The position numbers were made by a program, and so were the translations under genes. 64,000 nt of DNA from Actinomycetaceae bacterium. GTDB lineage: Bacteria; Actinomycetota; Actinomycetes; Actinomycetales; Actinomycetaceae. The stretch lies in assembly GCA_028724265.1 (NCBI GenBank), contig JAQYDG010000001.1, positions 140,067 to 204,066 on the forward strand, written 5' to 3'. Every line of letters starts with the position of its first letter. Position 1 is the first letter of the stretch. The notes beneath the pieces were generated by a model. It did not search any database and had not been told where the DNA came from. It saw only the letters and a list, made by a program, of their open reading frames with translations. Below are positions 45,496 to 53,814 of this stretch, in pieces.

Positions 45496-46551
45496 CTAAA
45501 TCAGCTCGTCCCACGTTAGCACGGTGTCCTCTGGAAGATCCTCACGCAAGGTCTTGCCAACCAAAATATCGGCGAATTGTGGTGCAATACCAGTTCCAGG
45601 ACGCTTGGCAACCAGATCGCGCGCCTGGATAACCTCTCCAGCTTTAATATCGCGGCTCAGCACGAGCGAACGTCGAGCTTGCTTGCGGGATTCCTTTTCT
45701 GCGTCGAGAACCACCCGGTGCGTGTGGGTGCCGTGGATCTTGCGGATCATCTCGAAATTGGCCACAGCGCGCGCAAAATCCTCGGGGAGTCCAGCGTGAT
45801 AGTGATCGTTACCCGGTAGTGAGGTGTCGAGTGTGAAATGCTTTTCGATGACTGTTGCGCCCAGCATATAAGCCATGGACAAAACCATCATGGATGGGTC
45901 GGGCATCGTGTGGTCGCTATAACCGATCTCCAAATCTGGATACATTGTTTGCATGCGCGTAATCATGTTGAGGTTTGCGTCCTCAAATTTGGTCGGGTAG
46001 GAGAGAACGCAGTGCAGCAGCACGAGGCGAGGGCATCCTGCATCGAGGATCGTACGCACAGCCTCGTCAATCTCGCTTTCATAGCAAGCACCTACTGAGA
46101 GGAAAATGGGCTTGCCCTTTTCGGCAACATAGCGAAGAAATGGCAGATTTGATGCGTCTGACGAGGAAATCTTAAAGTAAGGAACGAGTGGATCGAGTTG
46201 GTCTGCAGCATCATAGTCGAATGGTGTGCAGAGGAAGTCGATACCTTTTTCTTTGCAGTACGCGGCGAGCTCCTGGTAGTCCTCAGCATTAAACCCGTCG
46301 TGCTTCTTGAACAGATCGTATTGAGTTGCCGTCGGTTCCTTCGTCAGATCCCAGTATGCGGGCGAGTTCTTGGAAACAATTTTGTTTGCCTTGTAATACT
46401 GGAATTTTGCTGCGCTCGCTCCTGCCTGAGCAGCCGCATCGACGTATTTCTTCGCTGCCTGCATTGGCGTAATATTTTCGACCCGCGCAGTGTCGTAAAA
46501 ATTCACGCCTAATTCTGCGATCAAGTATGGTTTTTCGGAGGGAATTGCCAT
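45496..46551 (-). CDS. neuB: N-acetylneuraminate (nonulosonate) synthase, NeuB family
   Basis: Condenses phosphoenolpyruvate with an N-acetyl-hexosamine (ManNAc or a diacetamido analogue) to form a nine-carbon sugar acid. The 351-aa protein has PYLIAELGVNFYD, GASAAKFQYYKA, DFLCTPFDYDAADQL, YFKISSSDASNLPFL, IGYSDHT and VIEKHFTLD in the barrel, and a C-terminal SAF (antifreeze-like) domain from about residue 290 (RRSLVLSRDIKAGEVI). The segment after KHFTLD reads TSLPGNDHYHAG where typical NeuB has PGPDHKAS, so the exact substrate is unsure. GAAAGG lies 8 nt before the ATG. Confidence 0.9.
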   Translation of the reverse strand: MAIPSEKPYLIAELGVNFYDTARVENITPMQAAKKYVDAAAQAGASAAKFQYYKANKIVSKNSPAYWDLTKEPTATQYDLFKKHDGFNAEDYQELAAYCKEKGIDFLCTPFDYDAADQLDPLVPYFKISSSDASNLPFLRYVAEKGKPIFLSVGACYESEIDEAVRTILDAGCPRLVLLHCVLSYPTKFEDANLNMITRMQTMYPDLEIGYSDHTMPDPSMMVLSMAYMLGATVIEKHFTLDTSLPGNDHYHAGLPEDFARAVANFEMIRKIHGTHTHRVVLDAEKESRKQARRSLVLSRDIKAGEVIQARDLVAKRPGTGIAPQFADILVGKTLREDLPEDTVLTWDELI

Positions 46552-46718
46552 TGTGGTGCCTTTCGTTCAGCGTCATAGTTTCTCAATCGTTGCCAAGTCT
46601 AGCGAAAGGGCACTCGTGGATTGCTTCCTTTGGCCGTCGCGTTTTCTCAACGGTAGGAGACGGCGCGAACGTTGCTTGGTGTTCAGGCCGCGAAAAACAC
46701 GGATCGAAGAGGAAACTG

Positions 46719-48356
46719 CTACAGGGAATGGATCAGGTTCATCACGCGCTGACGTCCGTGACGCAGATCGTGGGAGAGCAGTGTCTGTTGAATCTGGCGT
46801 CGTTCCGTTTCTGACAGTGTGAGGAGGCGTTCGAGCGCCGCTGCAATCGCCTCGTCAGATGGGTTCAAACCAAGATAGTCGAAACCGTTTTCGCGCGAGA
46901 CAAATCCGTGCTTTTCCTCCCGCGCATTCTGAGCCATTGCGATAGAAGGGATGCCGAGAATTGCGAGCTCGTAACCCGTCCGACCGCGCGAGGTGACGCC
47001 AACGTCGCAGCGGGACATCAACTCCGGCATATTTTCAACGTCGTAAACCACATCGATATTCGGATATGAATTGTACGTCAAGAGTTCGTCAACGTTTTGT
47101 TTTGCGCGGCCGAGGGCAACATAAAAATGGTAGGGAGCCGCCACATCGGCAAGTGAGCCGGTGACCAGTGCCAGCAGGCGATCCGTGTAGTTTTGCGGAT
47201 CAGCGCCACCGAAGGAGATGAAGCAGTTCTTCACCTGATCGTTCACCGATATTTCGGGATAGAACAGGAAGCTCTTTGACGAAATGTAATACTTCTCGCC
47301 GGCCTTGATATTCGCCCCATAATTCGTGTTGTACAGAGCGTTAAACACGAGATCGGCGTATTCGCTGCCTTCACCGTCATCTTCAAAATTGACGATATGG
47401 GCGTCGGGTACAATCTTTCGCAGCGTGAGCATATAGTCCGCAGTCGTTTGCAGAATGTCGTTGATAATCAGCGTATAGGGCTGTGCTTGCAGCTGTGCGA
47501 ACAAATCATGCAGACCATCAACAGGAATGAGATTGTGGGTTGTGGAGCCGAAAACCTCTCTGTTGGTTTGATTCACATCGAAATAGATGTCGGGTTTATC
47601 GTAGAACTCGTCAGCCAACTCAAGCGCACGGTACACATGTCCGATACCGCGCCTGTTATTGCCGTTGACGTAAAACGCCACTTTTTCCTTGCTCAGCTCG
47701 TGTTCTGCTGTGATCAGATCGGAGAATGTATCGATATCGATTGCTTCCGATTCACTGAGAGGATACAGCTCGATATCGCGGCCGATTCTCCCCTGCGGCG
47801 TCACAGCGGAGCGCTTGGAGATGACGAATGCGCCCGTCTCCATAAAGTATGGGGGTAAATACTGCCGGTTGAGCCGCTCCTTGTAGGCGGGAGTTGGTTT
47901 TCCTTCTTCGCTTAGCGTCCAGGCGAGGTGAGGATGGTTGACGACGGAGATCACGGTATCCGCGTCCGTTCGGATTGCGTGCTCGATCGCCGCATCGAGC
48001 GTCGAGGCCTGCAGGGTGGGTGAGGTTGGCTGGAGGGTGACTACCATATCGCAGTCCAGTGCGGAGACGGCATCGTAAATCACAGCATCAAGCGCAACGT
48101 CGTCGCGGGTGAGTGCTTCGTCACGCCAGTGAACGGACGCGCCCATCGTTCGCGCAATACCTTCCACTGCGCGTGAGTCGGTGGACACAACCACATCTGT
48201 AATGAGGGCAGAATCCAGAGCGTTCCGAATGGAGTAATACACGAGCGGCTTCCCGTCGAGAAGGCGAATGTTCTTATTAGGAACTCCCTTCGAACCTGCC
48301 CGGGCAGGAATCACTGCAATAATCTTTCTGCCCTCGGATGCGTTGTGTTCAGCCAT
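46719..48356 (-). CDS. neuA: CMP-nonulosonate cytidylyltransferase fused to PseG-like domain
   Basis: A 545-aa fusion. Residues about 10-225 form a CMP-sialic acid synthetase domain: VIPARAGSKGVPNKNI, LVYYSIRNAL, VVSTDS, LQPTSPTLQ and the FSDLI end. From about 228, a GT-B-like domain has RRGIGHVYRALELA, whose GxGHxxR motif (His240) matches the catalytic histidine of PseG-type UDP-sugar hydrolases. ISFGGADPQNYTDRLL and SRGRTGYELAILGIPSIAMAQN follow. It activates the sugar acid and may also release UDP from a precursor. First gene of the leftward polysaccharide operon, with AAGGG upstream. Confidence 0.9.
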   Translation of the reverse strand: MAEHNASEGRKIIAVIPARAGSKGVPNKNIRLLDGKPLVYYSIRNALDSALITDVVVSTDSRAVEGIARTMGASVHWRDEALTRDDVALDAVIYDAVSALDCDMVVTLQPTSPTLQASTLDAAIEHAIRTDADTVISVVNHPHLAWTLSEEGKPTPAYKERLNRQYLPPYFMETGAFVISKRSAVTPQGRIGRDIELYPLSESEAIDIDTFSDLITAEHELSKEKVAFYVNGNNRRGIGHVYRALELADEFYDKPDIYFDVNQTNREVFGSTTHNLIPVDGLHDLFAQLQAQPYTLIINDILQTTADYMLTLRKIVPDAHIVNFEDDGEGSEYADLVFNALYNTNYGANIKAGEKYYISSKSFLFYPEISVNDQVKNCFISFGGADPQNYTDRLLALVTGSLADVAAPYHFYVALGRAKQNVDELLTYNSYPNIDVVYDVENMPELMSRCDVGVTSRGRTGYELAILGIPSIAMAQNAREEKHGFVSRENGFDYLGLNPSDEAIAAALERLLTLSETERRQIQQTLLSHDLRHGRQRVMNLIHSL

Positions 48357-48664
48357 TCAATTGGATCCCTTCGTGAAACGTCTGTGGCCGCCTCGCGCTG
48401 GCCGTCGCTCGCGCGCTGCGTGCTCAGCACACAGTCTAAAGCTCTCGATGCTTTCGCAGGTAGCTGTGGGGGAGAGCGGCAGAAGCTATGCGCGGGTGCC
48501 AGGAGCTGTGCGTGAGGTTTTGGTATCTTTGTTGTGGCGAGGTGTTAGCGTCATATGCACATCGTCATCGACTGCGAACCGTATCGCCTTCACAGCACAC
48601 GCGATCCGTGCCGATAAAAGTAACGCAGTACAGCAAGCACTGGGGGAAGAGGGAAGAGCTGCCC
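48357..48664. other. Divergent intergenic region between neuA and the TauE-type gene
   Basis: 308 bp without a gene. On the minus strand TAGACT (48433-48438) could be the -10 box for the polysaccharide operon, giving a leader of about 70 nt. No rightward promoter is convincing. The in-frame open extension of the TauE gene through here lacks hydrophobic family sequence. Confidence 0.45.
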
Positions 48665-49486
48665 ATGATATTAGGCGTGGAGTCCGCAGTCGTTGGAATC
48701 TTCGTAGGATTATTGGCTGGAGCCCTCGGTATCGGCGGCGGCATTCTTGCTATTCCCGTCCTGGTGTATCTCCTCGGGCAGGATCCCCAGGCCGCAACAG
48801 CGGAATCTCTGGTGATCGTCATCGTCACGTCGCTTGCCGCGCTGCCGTCGCGTTTTGCCTCGCACCAGGTTCGTTTAGCTACAGGGGTTCTTTTCGGGTT
48901 GTGTTCCTCGCTCGGAGCCTATCTGGGCACAAAGATCAATCAGGCAGTGTCTGGCGATGCGATGATGTATGCCTTCGCTGCGCTCTTGGTAGCGGTGGCG
49001 ATTCTGATGCTCCGTAACGGGCTTCAACAAAAAGCGAAGGAAGATGCGGCGGCACAGCAGGGCATCGATGCGGTTCATGCGAATGACGATGACGGGCACG
49101 AACAAGCTCAAACGCTTCGAAAGCTCCCGCAGTTTATTGCCATCGGAACCTTCACCGGAATGCTGGTGGGATTTTTCGGCATCGGTGGCGGTTTTGCAAT
49201 GATACCGATCCTGGTGTTAGTGATGGGATATTCGATGCGCGTTGCGGCGGGCACGTCCTTTATTGTGATCACCGTGGTGTCTGTTATTTCCCTGCTGCTG
49301 CGTATCGGATCGCCTGTAGAGATTGATTGGCTTGTCGCCGTTTTGTTTGCGCTCGGATCAGGGGTCGGAAGCGCAGTTGGATCCCCACTCTCCAACCGTG
49401 CTCGGCAATCGACGCTCACTTTCGTTTTCGTCTTCTTGCTTGTTGCCGTCGCCGTGTATACGTTTGTCGTCACTCTTGTGGGGTAG
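48665..49486 (+). CDS. TauE/SafE family anion permease
   Basis: A 273-aa membrane protein with about eight helices in two repeated halves (GIFVGLLAGALGIGGGILAIPVL and GTFTGMLVGFFGIGGGFAMIPIL), the duplicated GIGGG motif being the family hallmark. Members move sulfite, sulfonates or organic anions across the membrane. The substrate here is unknown. The ATG at 48665 follows the purine-rich GAGGGAAGAG. It stands alone between the polysaccharide operon and the small gene at 49570. Confidence 0.88.
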   Translation: MILGVESAVVGIFVGLLAGALGIGGGILAIPVLVYLLGQDPQAATAESLVIVIVTSLAALPSRFASHQVRLATGVLFGLCSSLGAYLGTKINQAVSGDAMMYAFAALLVAVAILMLRNGLQQKAKEDAAAQQGIDAVHANDDDGHEQAQTLRKLPQFIAIGTFTGMLVGFFGIGGGFAMIPILVLVMGYSMRVAAGTSFIVITVVSVISLLLRIGSPVEIDWLVAVLFALGSGVGSAVGSPLSNRARQSTLTFVFVFLLVAVAVYTFVVTLVG

Positions 49487-49530
49487 AGGAAGAATCACCT
49501 CAGTAACAGGCACGCTTTTGCGAGCACACT

Positions 49531-49561
49531 ATGCCACTGTGCGCGACATGCCACTGTGCGC
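49531..49561. repeat. 14-bp direct repeat downstream of the small gene
   Basis: ATGCCACTGTGCGC occurs at 49531-49544 and again at 49548-49561, with three bases in between. It lies between the convergent TauE-type gene and the small leftward gene. No function seen. Confidence 0.6.
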
Positions 49562-49569
49562 AACGAAGG

Positions 49570-49740
49570 TTAGTTTCGATCTCCATTCAACGAGTGCCAG
49601 CGTACTTCTGCTGCGTTAAGCCGCTCCTGTGCGCGCTCAAAACGGGATGCCGACGCTGTGTGCGCCAGGCTCGCAAACTCAGTGCGTGCGCTGGCAAGTT
49701 CCGCCGCTGCACGTGCGATAAGCATTGCATGATTATTCAT
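49570..49740 (-). CDS. Small 56-aa helical protein of unknown function
   Basis: An ATG at 49740 is preceded by AGGAG at 6-7 nt, a good ribosome site, and opens a 56-codon frame. The product is Ala/Arg/Glu-rich (ARAAAELASARTEFASLAH, then RFERAQERLNAAEVRW) and should form an amphipathic helical hairpin or coiled coil without membrane segments. I do not recognise a family. Evidence for a real gene is the ribosome site and the regular helical composition. An upstream in-frame start at 49815 seems unlikely. Confidence 0.5.
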   Translation of the reverse strand: MNNHAMLIARAAAELASARTEFASLAHTASASRFERAQERLNAAEVRWHSLNGDRN

Positions 49741-50073
49741 TTGTATCTCCTGTACTATGCATGTCCTCTTTATCTTCGTGGTGTGATCTATGCCGAAAAC
49801 ATGATTGCCGATCACCCCGTGGTATCAACCACTGTTGCTTCCACATTCCTGCGGATATATTCCACACAACGCGGAAGCACTCGATTTTATGCCGGATTCC
49901 TCCAACGGTCAACGATGCTAGTGGCTCTCGTGGCGAGACGGAAGGGGCTCGACGCGCACTTTACACAACCTCAACCGAGAGTTTCGGAATTCTTTCCTTG
50001 TCTGCGCGCTCAGTAGTCCCAACAAATCGTCCCAGCAATTGGTGGGAAACGCTGGCGGTTGTGAGTTCGGCTT
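49741..50073. other. Intergenic region upstream of the small gene and downstream of fumC
   Basis: 333 bp. A rightward open frame of 170 codons crosses it, but the frame overlaps fumC on the opposite strand, is rich in Cys/Arg/Ser and has no ribosome site, so I do not count it as a gene. No terminator for fumC is obvious. Confidence 0.5.
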
Positions 50074-51522
50074 TTATTCTGGCTGCGGATGCGTCATCTG
50101 CGCTGGGACAACCCACCGATCGAATTGTTGAGCCGTCACGAGTCCGGAGGCGAGCGCAGCGTCACGCACAGACATGCCGTTGTGATGTGCAGCTTTCGCA
50201 ATGGACGCGGCTGCATCGTAACCAATATGGCGATTGAGTGCAGTGACCGTCATCAGATTGATATCGACGTGGTGCGCGATCGTGGTCCGATTAGCTTCAA
50301 TGCCTTGAGCGCAGAAGCGATCGAACGCGGCACATGCGTCGCCAAGCAAAGTGATCGATTCGAGCGTGCACCATGCCATGACGGGCTTGAAGACGTTGAG
50401 CTGAAAATTTCCTTGGCTCCCAGCGAAACCGACGGTGGCGTCATTCCCGAATACCTTCGTGGCGACCATTGTGAGAGCCTCAGCCTGGGTGGGATTCACT
50501 TTCCCTGGCATGATGGAGGAGCCTGGTTCATTCTCGGGGATCCGAAGTTCGCCAATAGATGTGCGAGGCCCAGACGCATACCAGCGGATGTCGTTAGCGA
50601 TTTTCATACATGCGTCAGCTAACACTCGAAGCGAGCCGGATATGGCGACCACGGCGTCGTGGGCGGAGAGCGCTGCAAAAAGATTGTCCGCCTGGTGGAA
50701 CGGAATGCCAGTTTCCTCTGAAATGAAGAATGCGGCGCGAGATCCGAAGTTGGGGTGAGCATTCAAACCTGTTCCCACAGCGGTGCCGCCAATAGCAAGC
50801 TGATGGATGCCGTCTTCTGCACGTGCGATGCCGTCGAGCGCGAAATCGAGCTGCGCAGCCCAGCCCGAGATGACTTGCCCAAGCGTCAGAGGGACGGCGT
50901 CTTGCAGATGTGTTCTGCCTACCATGACGATATCCGCAAACTGTTGCGCCTTACGGCTCAGGGTGTTTCGCAATGCGTCCACGCGCGGATACATCCAGTG
51001 CAGTTGTTCAGCGATGGCAATATGCATGGCAGTAGGAAAGGTGTCGTTCGATGACTGCCCGCGGTTGACGTGGTCATTGGGATGGATAGGGTACTGAGAG
51101 CCTACGGTGCCCCCAGCGAGTTCGATCGCGCGGTTGGCGATAACCTCGTTGGCGTTCATATTGGTTTGGGTGCCCGAGCCTGTTTGAAAGACAACCAGTG
51201 GAAAGTCGTCGTCAAGTTCCCCATCAATCACGTCACGTGCGGCGCGGCTAATCAGGGTAGCGATACGTGGATCAAGTTCTCCCAGTTCCTCATTCGCCCG
51301 CGCAGCTGCACGCTTCAGGATGCCCATCGCTCGAATGACGGGTCTTCCCCACACAAAAGTCGGACGCCCGATAGGGAAATGCTCGATTGACCGCTGTGTT
51401 TGCGCTCCCCAATATCGATTCGCTGGAACCTCAACACTCCCCATTGAGTCTGACTCTGGACGAGTTCCAGTGTTGTGTCTGAGTGCAAAGGCGATGTCTG
51501 ACGGTTCAGTATGAGCATCCAT
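50074..51522 (-). CDS. fumC: Fumarase, class II
   Basis: Interconverts fumarate and malate in the TCA cycle without Fe-S. The 482-aa protein has [52 protein letters not shown] and the superfamily signature [17 protein letters not shown], all conserved. The ATG at 51522 follows TAGGCT by 6 nt and lacks a Shine-Dalgarno, so it is probably leaderless. About 20 extra N-terminal residues precede the core. Next to folA but with its own promoter. Confidence 0.96.
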   Translation of the reverse strand: MDAHTEPSDIAFALRHNTGTRPESDSMGSVEVPANRYWGAQTQRSIEHFPIGRPTFVWGRPVIRAMGILKRAAARANEELGELDPRIATLISRAARDVIDGELDDDFPLVVFQTGSGTQTNMNANEVIANRAIELAGGTVGSQYPIHPNDHVNRGQSSNDTFPTAMHIAIAEQLHWMYPRVDALRNTLSRKAQQFADIVMVGRTHLQDAVPLTLGQVISGWAAQLDFALDGIARAEDGIHQLAIGGTAVGTGLNAHPNFGSRAAFFISEETGIPFHQADNLFAALSAHDAVVAISGSLRVLADACMKIANDIRWYASGPRTSIGELRIPENEPGSSIMPGKVNPTQAEALTMVATKVFGNDATVGFAGSQGNFQLNVFKPVMAWCTLESITLLGDACAAFDRFCAQGIEANRTTIAHHVDINLMTVTALNRHIGYDAAASIAKAAHHNGMSVRDAALASGLVTAQQFDRWVVPAQMTHPQPE

Positions 51523-51528
51523 GGCTCA

Positions 51529-51534
51529 AGCCTA
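51529..51534 (-). promoter_or_regulatory. -10 box TAGGCT of fumC (leaderless)
   Basis: On the minus strand TAGGCT ends 6 nt before the fumC ATG, with no ribosome site in between. Confidence 0.45.
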
Positions 51535-51587
51535 ACTGGAACAGACTCAGAGAATTGTCCGTGGAGGCTAGCGATCTTCTGACCGCC

Positions 51588-52118
51588 CTACAGCCCGCGT
51601 TGCAGGGGGCGCGGGCCGATGTGCGAGCCTTCGTGTTCGTAGGCGAGGAAGCGATAGCGAGTGCCGTTCTTTGACGAAGCCCACCCTTGCTCGGGCGACG
51701 CCTGTACGAGGTGCCAGTCTGGATCAATAGGCGGTGCGAAGCGCGTTGCGTTTTGAACGTCCAGATCGAGCTGCGTCACATACAGTGCATCGGCGAAGGG
51801 CATTATTGCATCGAAAACCGTTCTGCCACCGCTGACCATCATGTCTGGATTCGCGTACTCCAGTGCGTCTTCAACAGAACTCACGAGTGTGGCTCCGGGA
51901 GCGTTGTAGTCGGCATGATGCGTCAGGATCAGATTCAGTCGGCCTTCAAGAGGGCGGCTCGTTTGTGGCATTGACTCCCACGTCGTTCGTCCCATCAGTA
52001 GAGGGAGCCCCATCGTCATGCGTTTAAAAAAAGCGAAGTCTTCTGGCACGTGCCACGGCAGGGTTCCATTTTTCCCTATTGCTCCGTTGCGGTCTTGCGC
52101 CCAAATCAAGCTGATCAT
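51588..52118 (-). CDS. folA: Dihydrofolate reductase
   Basis: Reduces dihydrofolate to tetrahydrofolate with NADPH. The 176-aa protein has ISLIWAQDRNGAIGKNGTLPWHVPEDFAFFK (read as adjoining segments), the acidic residue of the active site in PEDF, LMGRTTWESMP, MMVSGGRTVFDAIMPFADALYVTQL. Length and motifs are those of chromosomal FolA. GGAG is 8 nt before the ATG. A thymidylate synthase partner is not adjacent. Confidence 0.95.
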   Translation of the reverse strand: MISLIWAQDRNGAIGKNGTLPWHVPEDFAFFKRMTMGLPLLMGRTTWESMPQTSRPLEGRLNLILTHHADYNAPGATLVSSVEDALEYANPDMMVSGGRTVFDAIMPFADALYVTQLDLDVQNATRFAPPIDPDWHLVQASPEQGWASSKNGTRYRFLAYEHEGSHIGPRPLQRGL

Positions 52119-52420
52119 TATCGTTCTCCATCGTCACCCGTCCCGTCACCCGTCCGTCCTTCGTCACAGCTGTGGTGCCACTTCTCATCAAGGCTGGATA
52201 CCTACTCCGGACAGATTTCGTTACTTTTAATAACCGGTATGGCGCTGAAAAACTTCCATCACTGTGTCGGCGTCCTGTCGACAGTGCCCCGCTTGCAGAT
52301 GGAGGAGAGAGGGGCTGACTGGCGTGACACACCAATCAGCCCCTCGTATATCAGCATCCCGAGTGTATTGGGATAGCCGACTCTATCCTGGCTGCTACCT
52401 CTTCTTTGCCCTCGGAAGTA
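52119..52420. other. Intergenic region between folA and hsp20
   Basis: 302 bp. It contains the direct repeat CGTCACCCGTC (two copies near 52133-52155) just upstream of folA and a terminator-type hairpin after hsp20. No gene is supported. Confidence 0.6.
52309..52345 (-). terminator. Hairpin downstream of hsp20
   Basis: GAGGGGCTGA (52309-52318) pairs with TCAGCCCCTC (52336-52345), and the inner TGG/CCA bases extend the stem. It lies about 75 bp after the hsp20 stop. No T-tract follows. Confidence 0.6.
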
Positions 52421-52858
52421 TTACTCCTCGGAAGACGATTCAATCGTCTGAGCGCTGCCTGAATGGGAAACCGACACTTTACGAGGCTTGGACTCTTCCG
52501 TCACCGGCATCGTCAGCGTCAACACGCCATCCGAGTAATCCGCCTCAATCTTGTCGGTTGCAATGCCGCGCCCCAGCGTCAGCTGACGGGCGAAGGTTCC
52601 GGTTGTCCGTTCGCGGGAGAGCCACTTGATGTCGTCATCCGACTCAATCCGGCGGGTTGCGCGTACGGTCAGCGTGTTGTCGTTGATGTCGATATCGATT
52701 GTCGAGGGATCCACACCTGGGATGTCGAACTTTGCGACGAAATTATCGCCCTTGCGATACAGATCCATGCCCATAGGTGAGCCGCTGGAAGCTGTGCTGA
52801 GCGCGCGCGTCATCATGTGTTCAATTTCGGCGAAAGGATCATTTGCAAACATAGCCAT
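52421..52858 (-). CDS. Hsp20 family small heat shock protein
   Basis: ATP-independent chaperone that holds unfolding proteins. The 145-aa protein has a short N-terminal arm (MAMFANDPFAEIEHMM) and an alpha-crystallin domain from about residue 35 (MDLYRKGDNFVAKFDIPGV, IDINDNTLTVRATR, GTFARQLTLGRGI, ADYSDGVLTLTMPV). A C-terminal tail follows. ATG at 52858 has GGAG 9 nt upstream. The ATG at 52876 would place that site inside the gene. CTTGAG- and CTCAAG-like half sites upstream hint at heat-shock repressor control, but no complete HAIR or CIRCE element is seen. Confidence 0.93.
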   Translation of the reverse strand: MAMFANDPFAEIEHMMTRALSTASSGSPMGMDLYRKGDNFVAKFDIPGVDPSTIDIDINDNTLTVRATRRIESDDDIKWLSRERTTGTFARQLTLGRGIATDKIEADYSDGVLTLTMPVTEESKPRKVSVSHSGSAQTIESSSEE

Positions 52859-53086
52859 TGTTACCACTCCATTCAATATGTTGGAGGAGGCGTTTCCACA
52901 ACGTGCGCCTTGCCTCTGTTCACTCTCTTCAACGATAAAGTTGCGCTTTTATTCCACAAGAAAACTTGAGCGTAGAAGACGCAACTTCTTCTGTCACTTG
53001 AATGCTAGCAGTGTGCAGTTGTTTTGGCTATTTTCCGCCCAGATTATTCTGTGAGCGAAATTGAGACTTCCCGTCGGGGTTTCTGA

Positions 53087-53668
53087 CTACCGCGCGAGTA
53101 TAGCCTCAACGAGGGCTCGATCGCGTCGGAACAGCGACGGGGCGGCAGCCGCTGCCTTTTTCTCCACGGACGAACCAATGAAAGGAATCTTGACTTTCAG
53201 CTCAAGCTCAACGGCAACATGAGTACGGCTGTTCGTTGTGCCTATTCCAGCCCCTTTGGTGTTGTTGCCCTCATCAATGGTGACGAGCGAAGCTCCGTGA
53301 TCGACAGCAGTGCCTTGAGCAATGGTGTCTTCGTCCGTCAGCTCAGCTCTGCCGAAAAACTGGACTGGAATACCGGGAACGTTCACACGCATATTGATTT
53401 CGGTGAGCTGCTCCGTGTGGGATGCCACTGAGAACGTGGCGGTAAACTTCACGAATTTTGGCAGCGCTTTCGCCGCGGCAGCAGGAAGGTGGGGTATACG
53501 TGCCATATCGATCAATGCCGTCATAGATGACGAATGTGGATCGTCGCGGTATACCACATCGGTGAGCCCAGCCAGATCGGCGCGCGCATCTGAAAGCTCA
53601 CGGGATAATAACGCGCGTGCAACCTTGAGCCGAGAACCAGAAAAAGTCGCGTCTTCCGTGATATGCAT
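53087..53668 (-). CDS. DUF2505 domain protein
   Basis: A 193-aa protein of the DUF2505 family, an SRPBCC/START-like fold common in actinobacteria and of unknown function. It matches the family plan: FSGSRLKVARALLSREL start region, TATFSVASHTEQLTEINMRV in the centre, THVAVELELKVKIPFIGSSVEK near the end. ATG at 53668 has GGAGG 5 nt upstream. In-frame codons further out lack this. No signal peptide or membrane segment. Divergent from pdtaS. Confidence 0.82.
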   Translation of the reverse strand: MHITEDATFSGSRLKVARALLSRELSDARADLAGLTDVVYRDDPHSSSMTALIDMARIPHLPAAAAKALPKFVKFTATFSVASHTEQLTEINMRVNVPGIPVQFFGRAELTDEDTIAQGTAVDHGASLVTIDEGNNTKGAGIGTTNSRTHVAVELELKVKIPFIGSSVEKKAAAAAPSLFRRDRALVEAILAR

Positions 53669-53802
53669 GGCATCCTCCATCGTTGCGTTCTCCCCATAGT
53701 GTACGGGATAGTGTACGGGGTGAGGCGTGTGCGGGGGTATTCTGGCTTCTCCCGCCGTGCGTACGTTGAGGATATGGCGTGCATCCTTCGAACTGATGCG
53801 GC

Positions 53803-53808
53803 TAAGCT
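53803..53808 (+). promoter_or_regulatory. -10 box TAAGCT of pdtaS (leaderless)
   Basis: TAAGCT ends 6 nt before the GTG start at 53815, with no ribosome site between them. Confidence 0.4.
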
Positions 53809-53814
53809 GGCAGC

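Noticed and set aside
49725..50237. Rightward open frame of 170 codons
   Set aside because: It overlaps fumC on the other strand, has no ribosome site and shows a Cys/Ser/Arg-rich composition typical of shadow frames.
52859..53086. HAIR or CIRCE heat-shock operator before hsp20
   Set aside because: Only half-site matches (CTTGAG, CTCAAG-like) exist, and the spacing of a complete HAIR or CIRCE element is not met.
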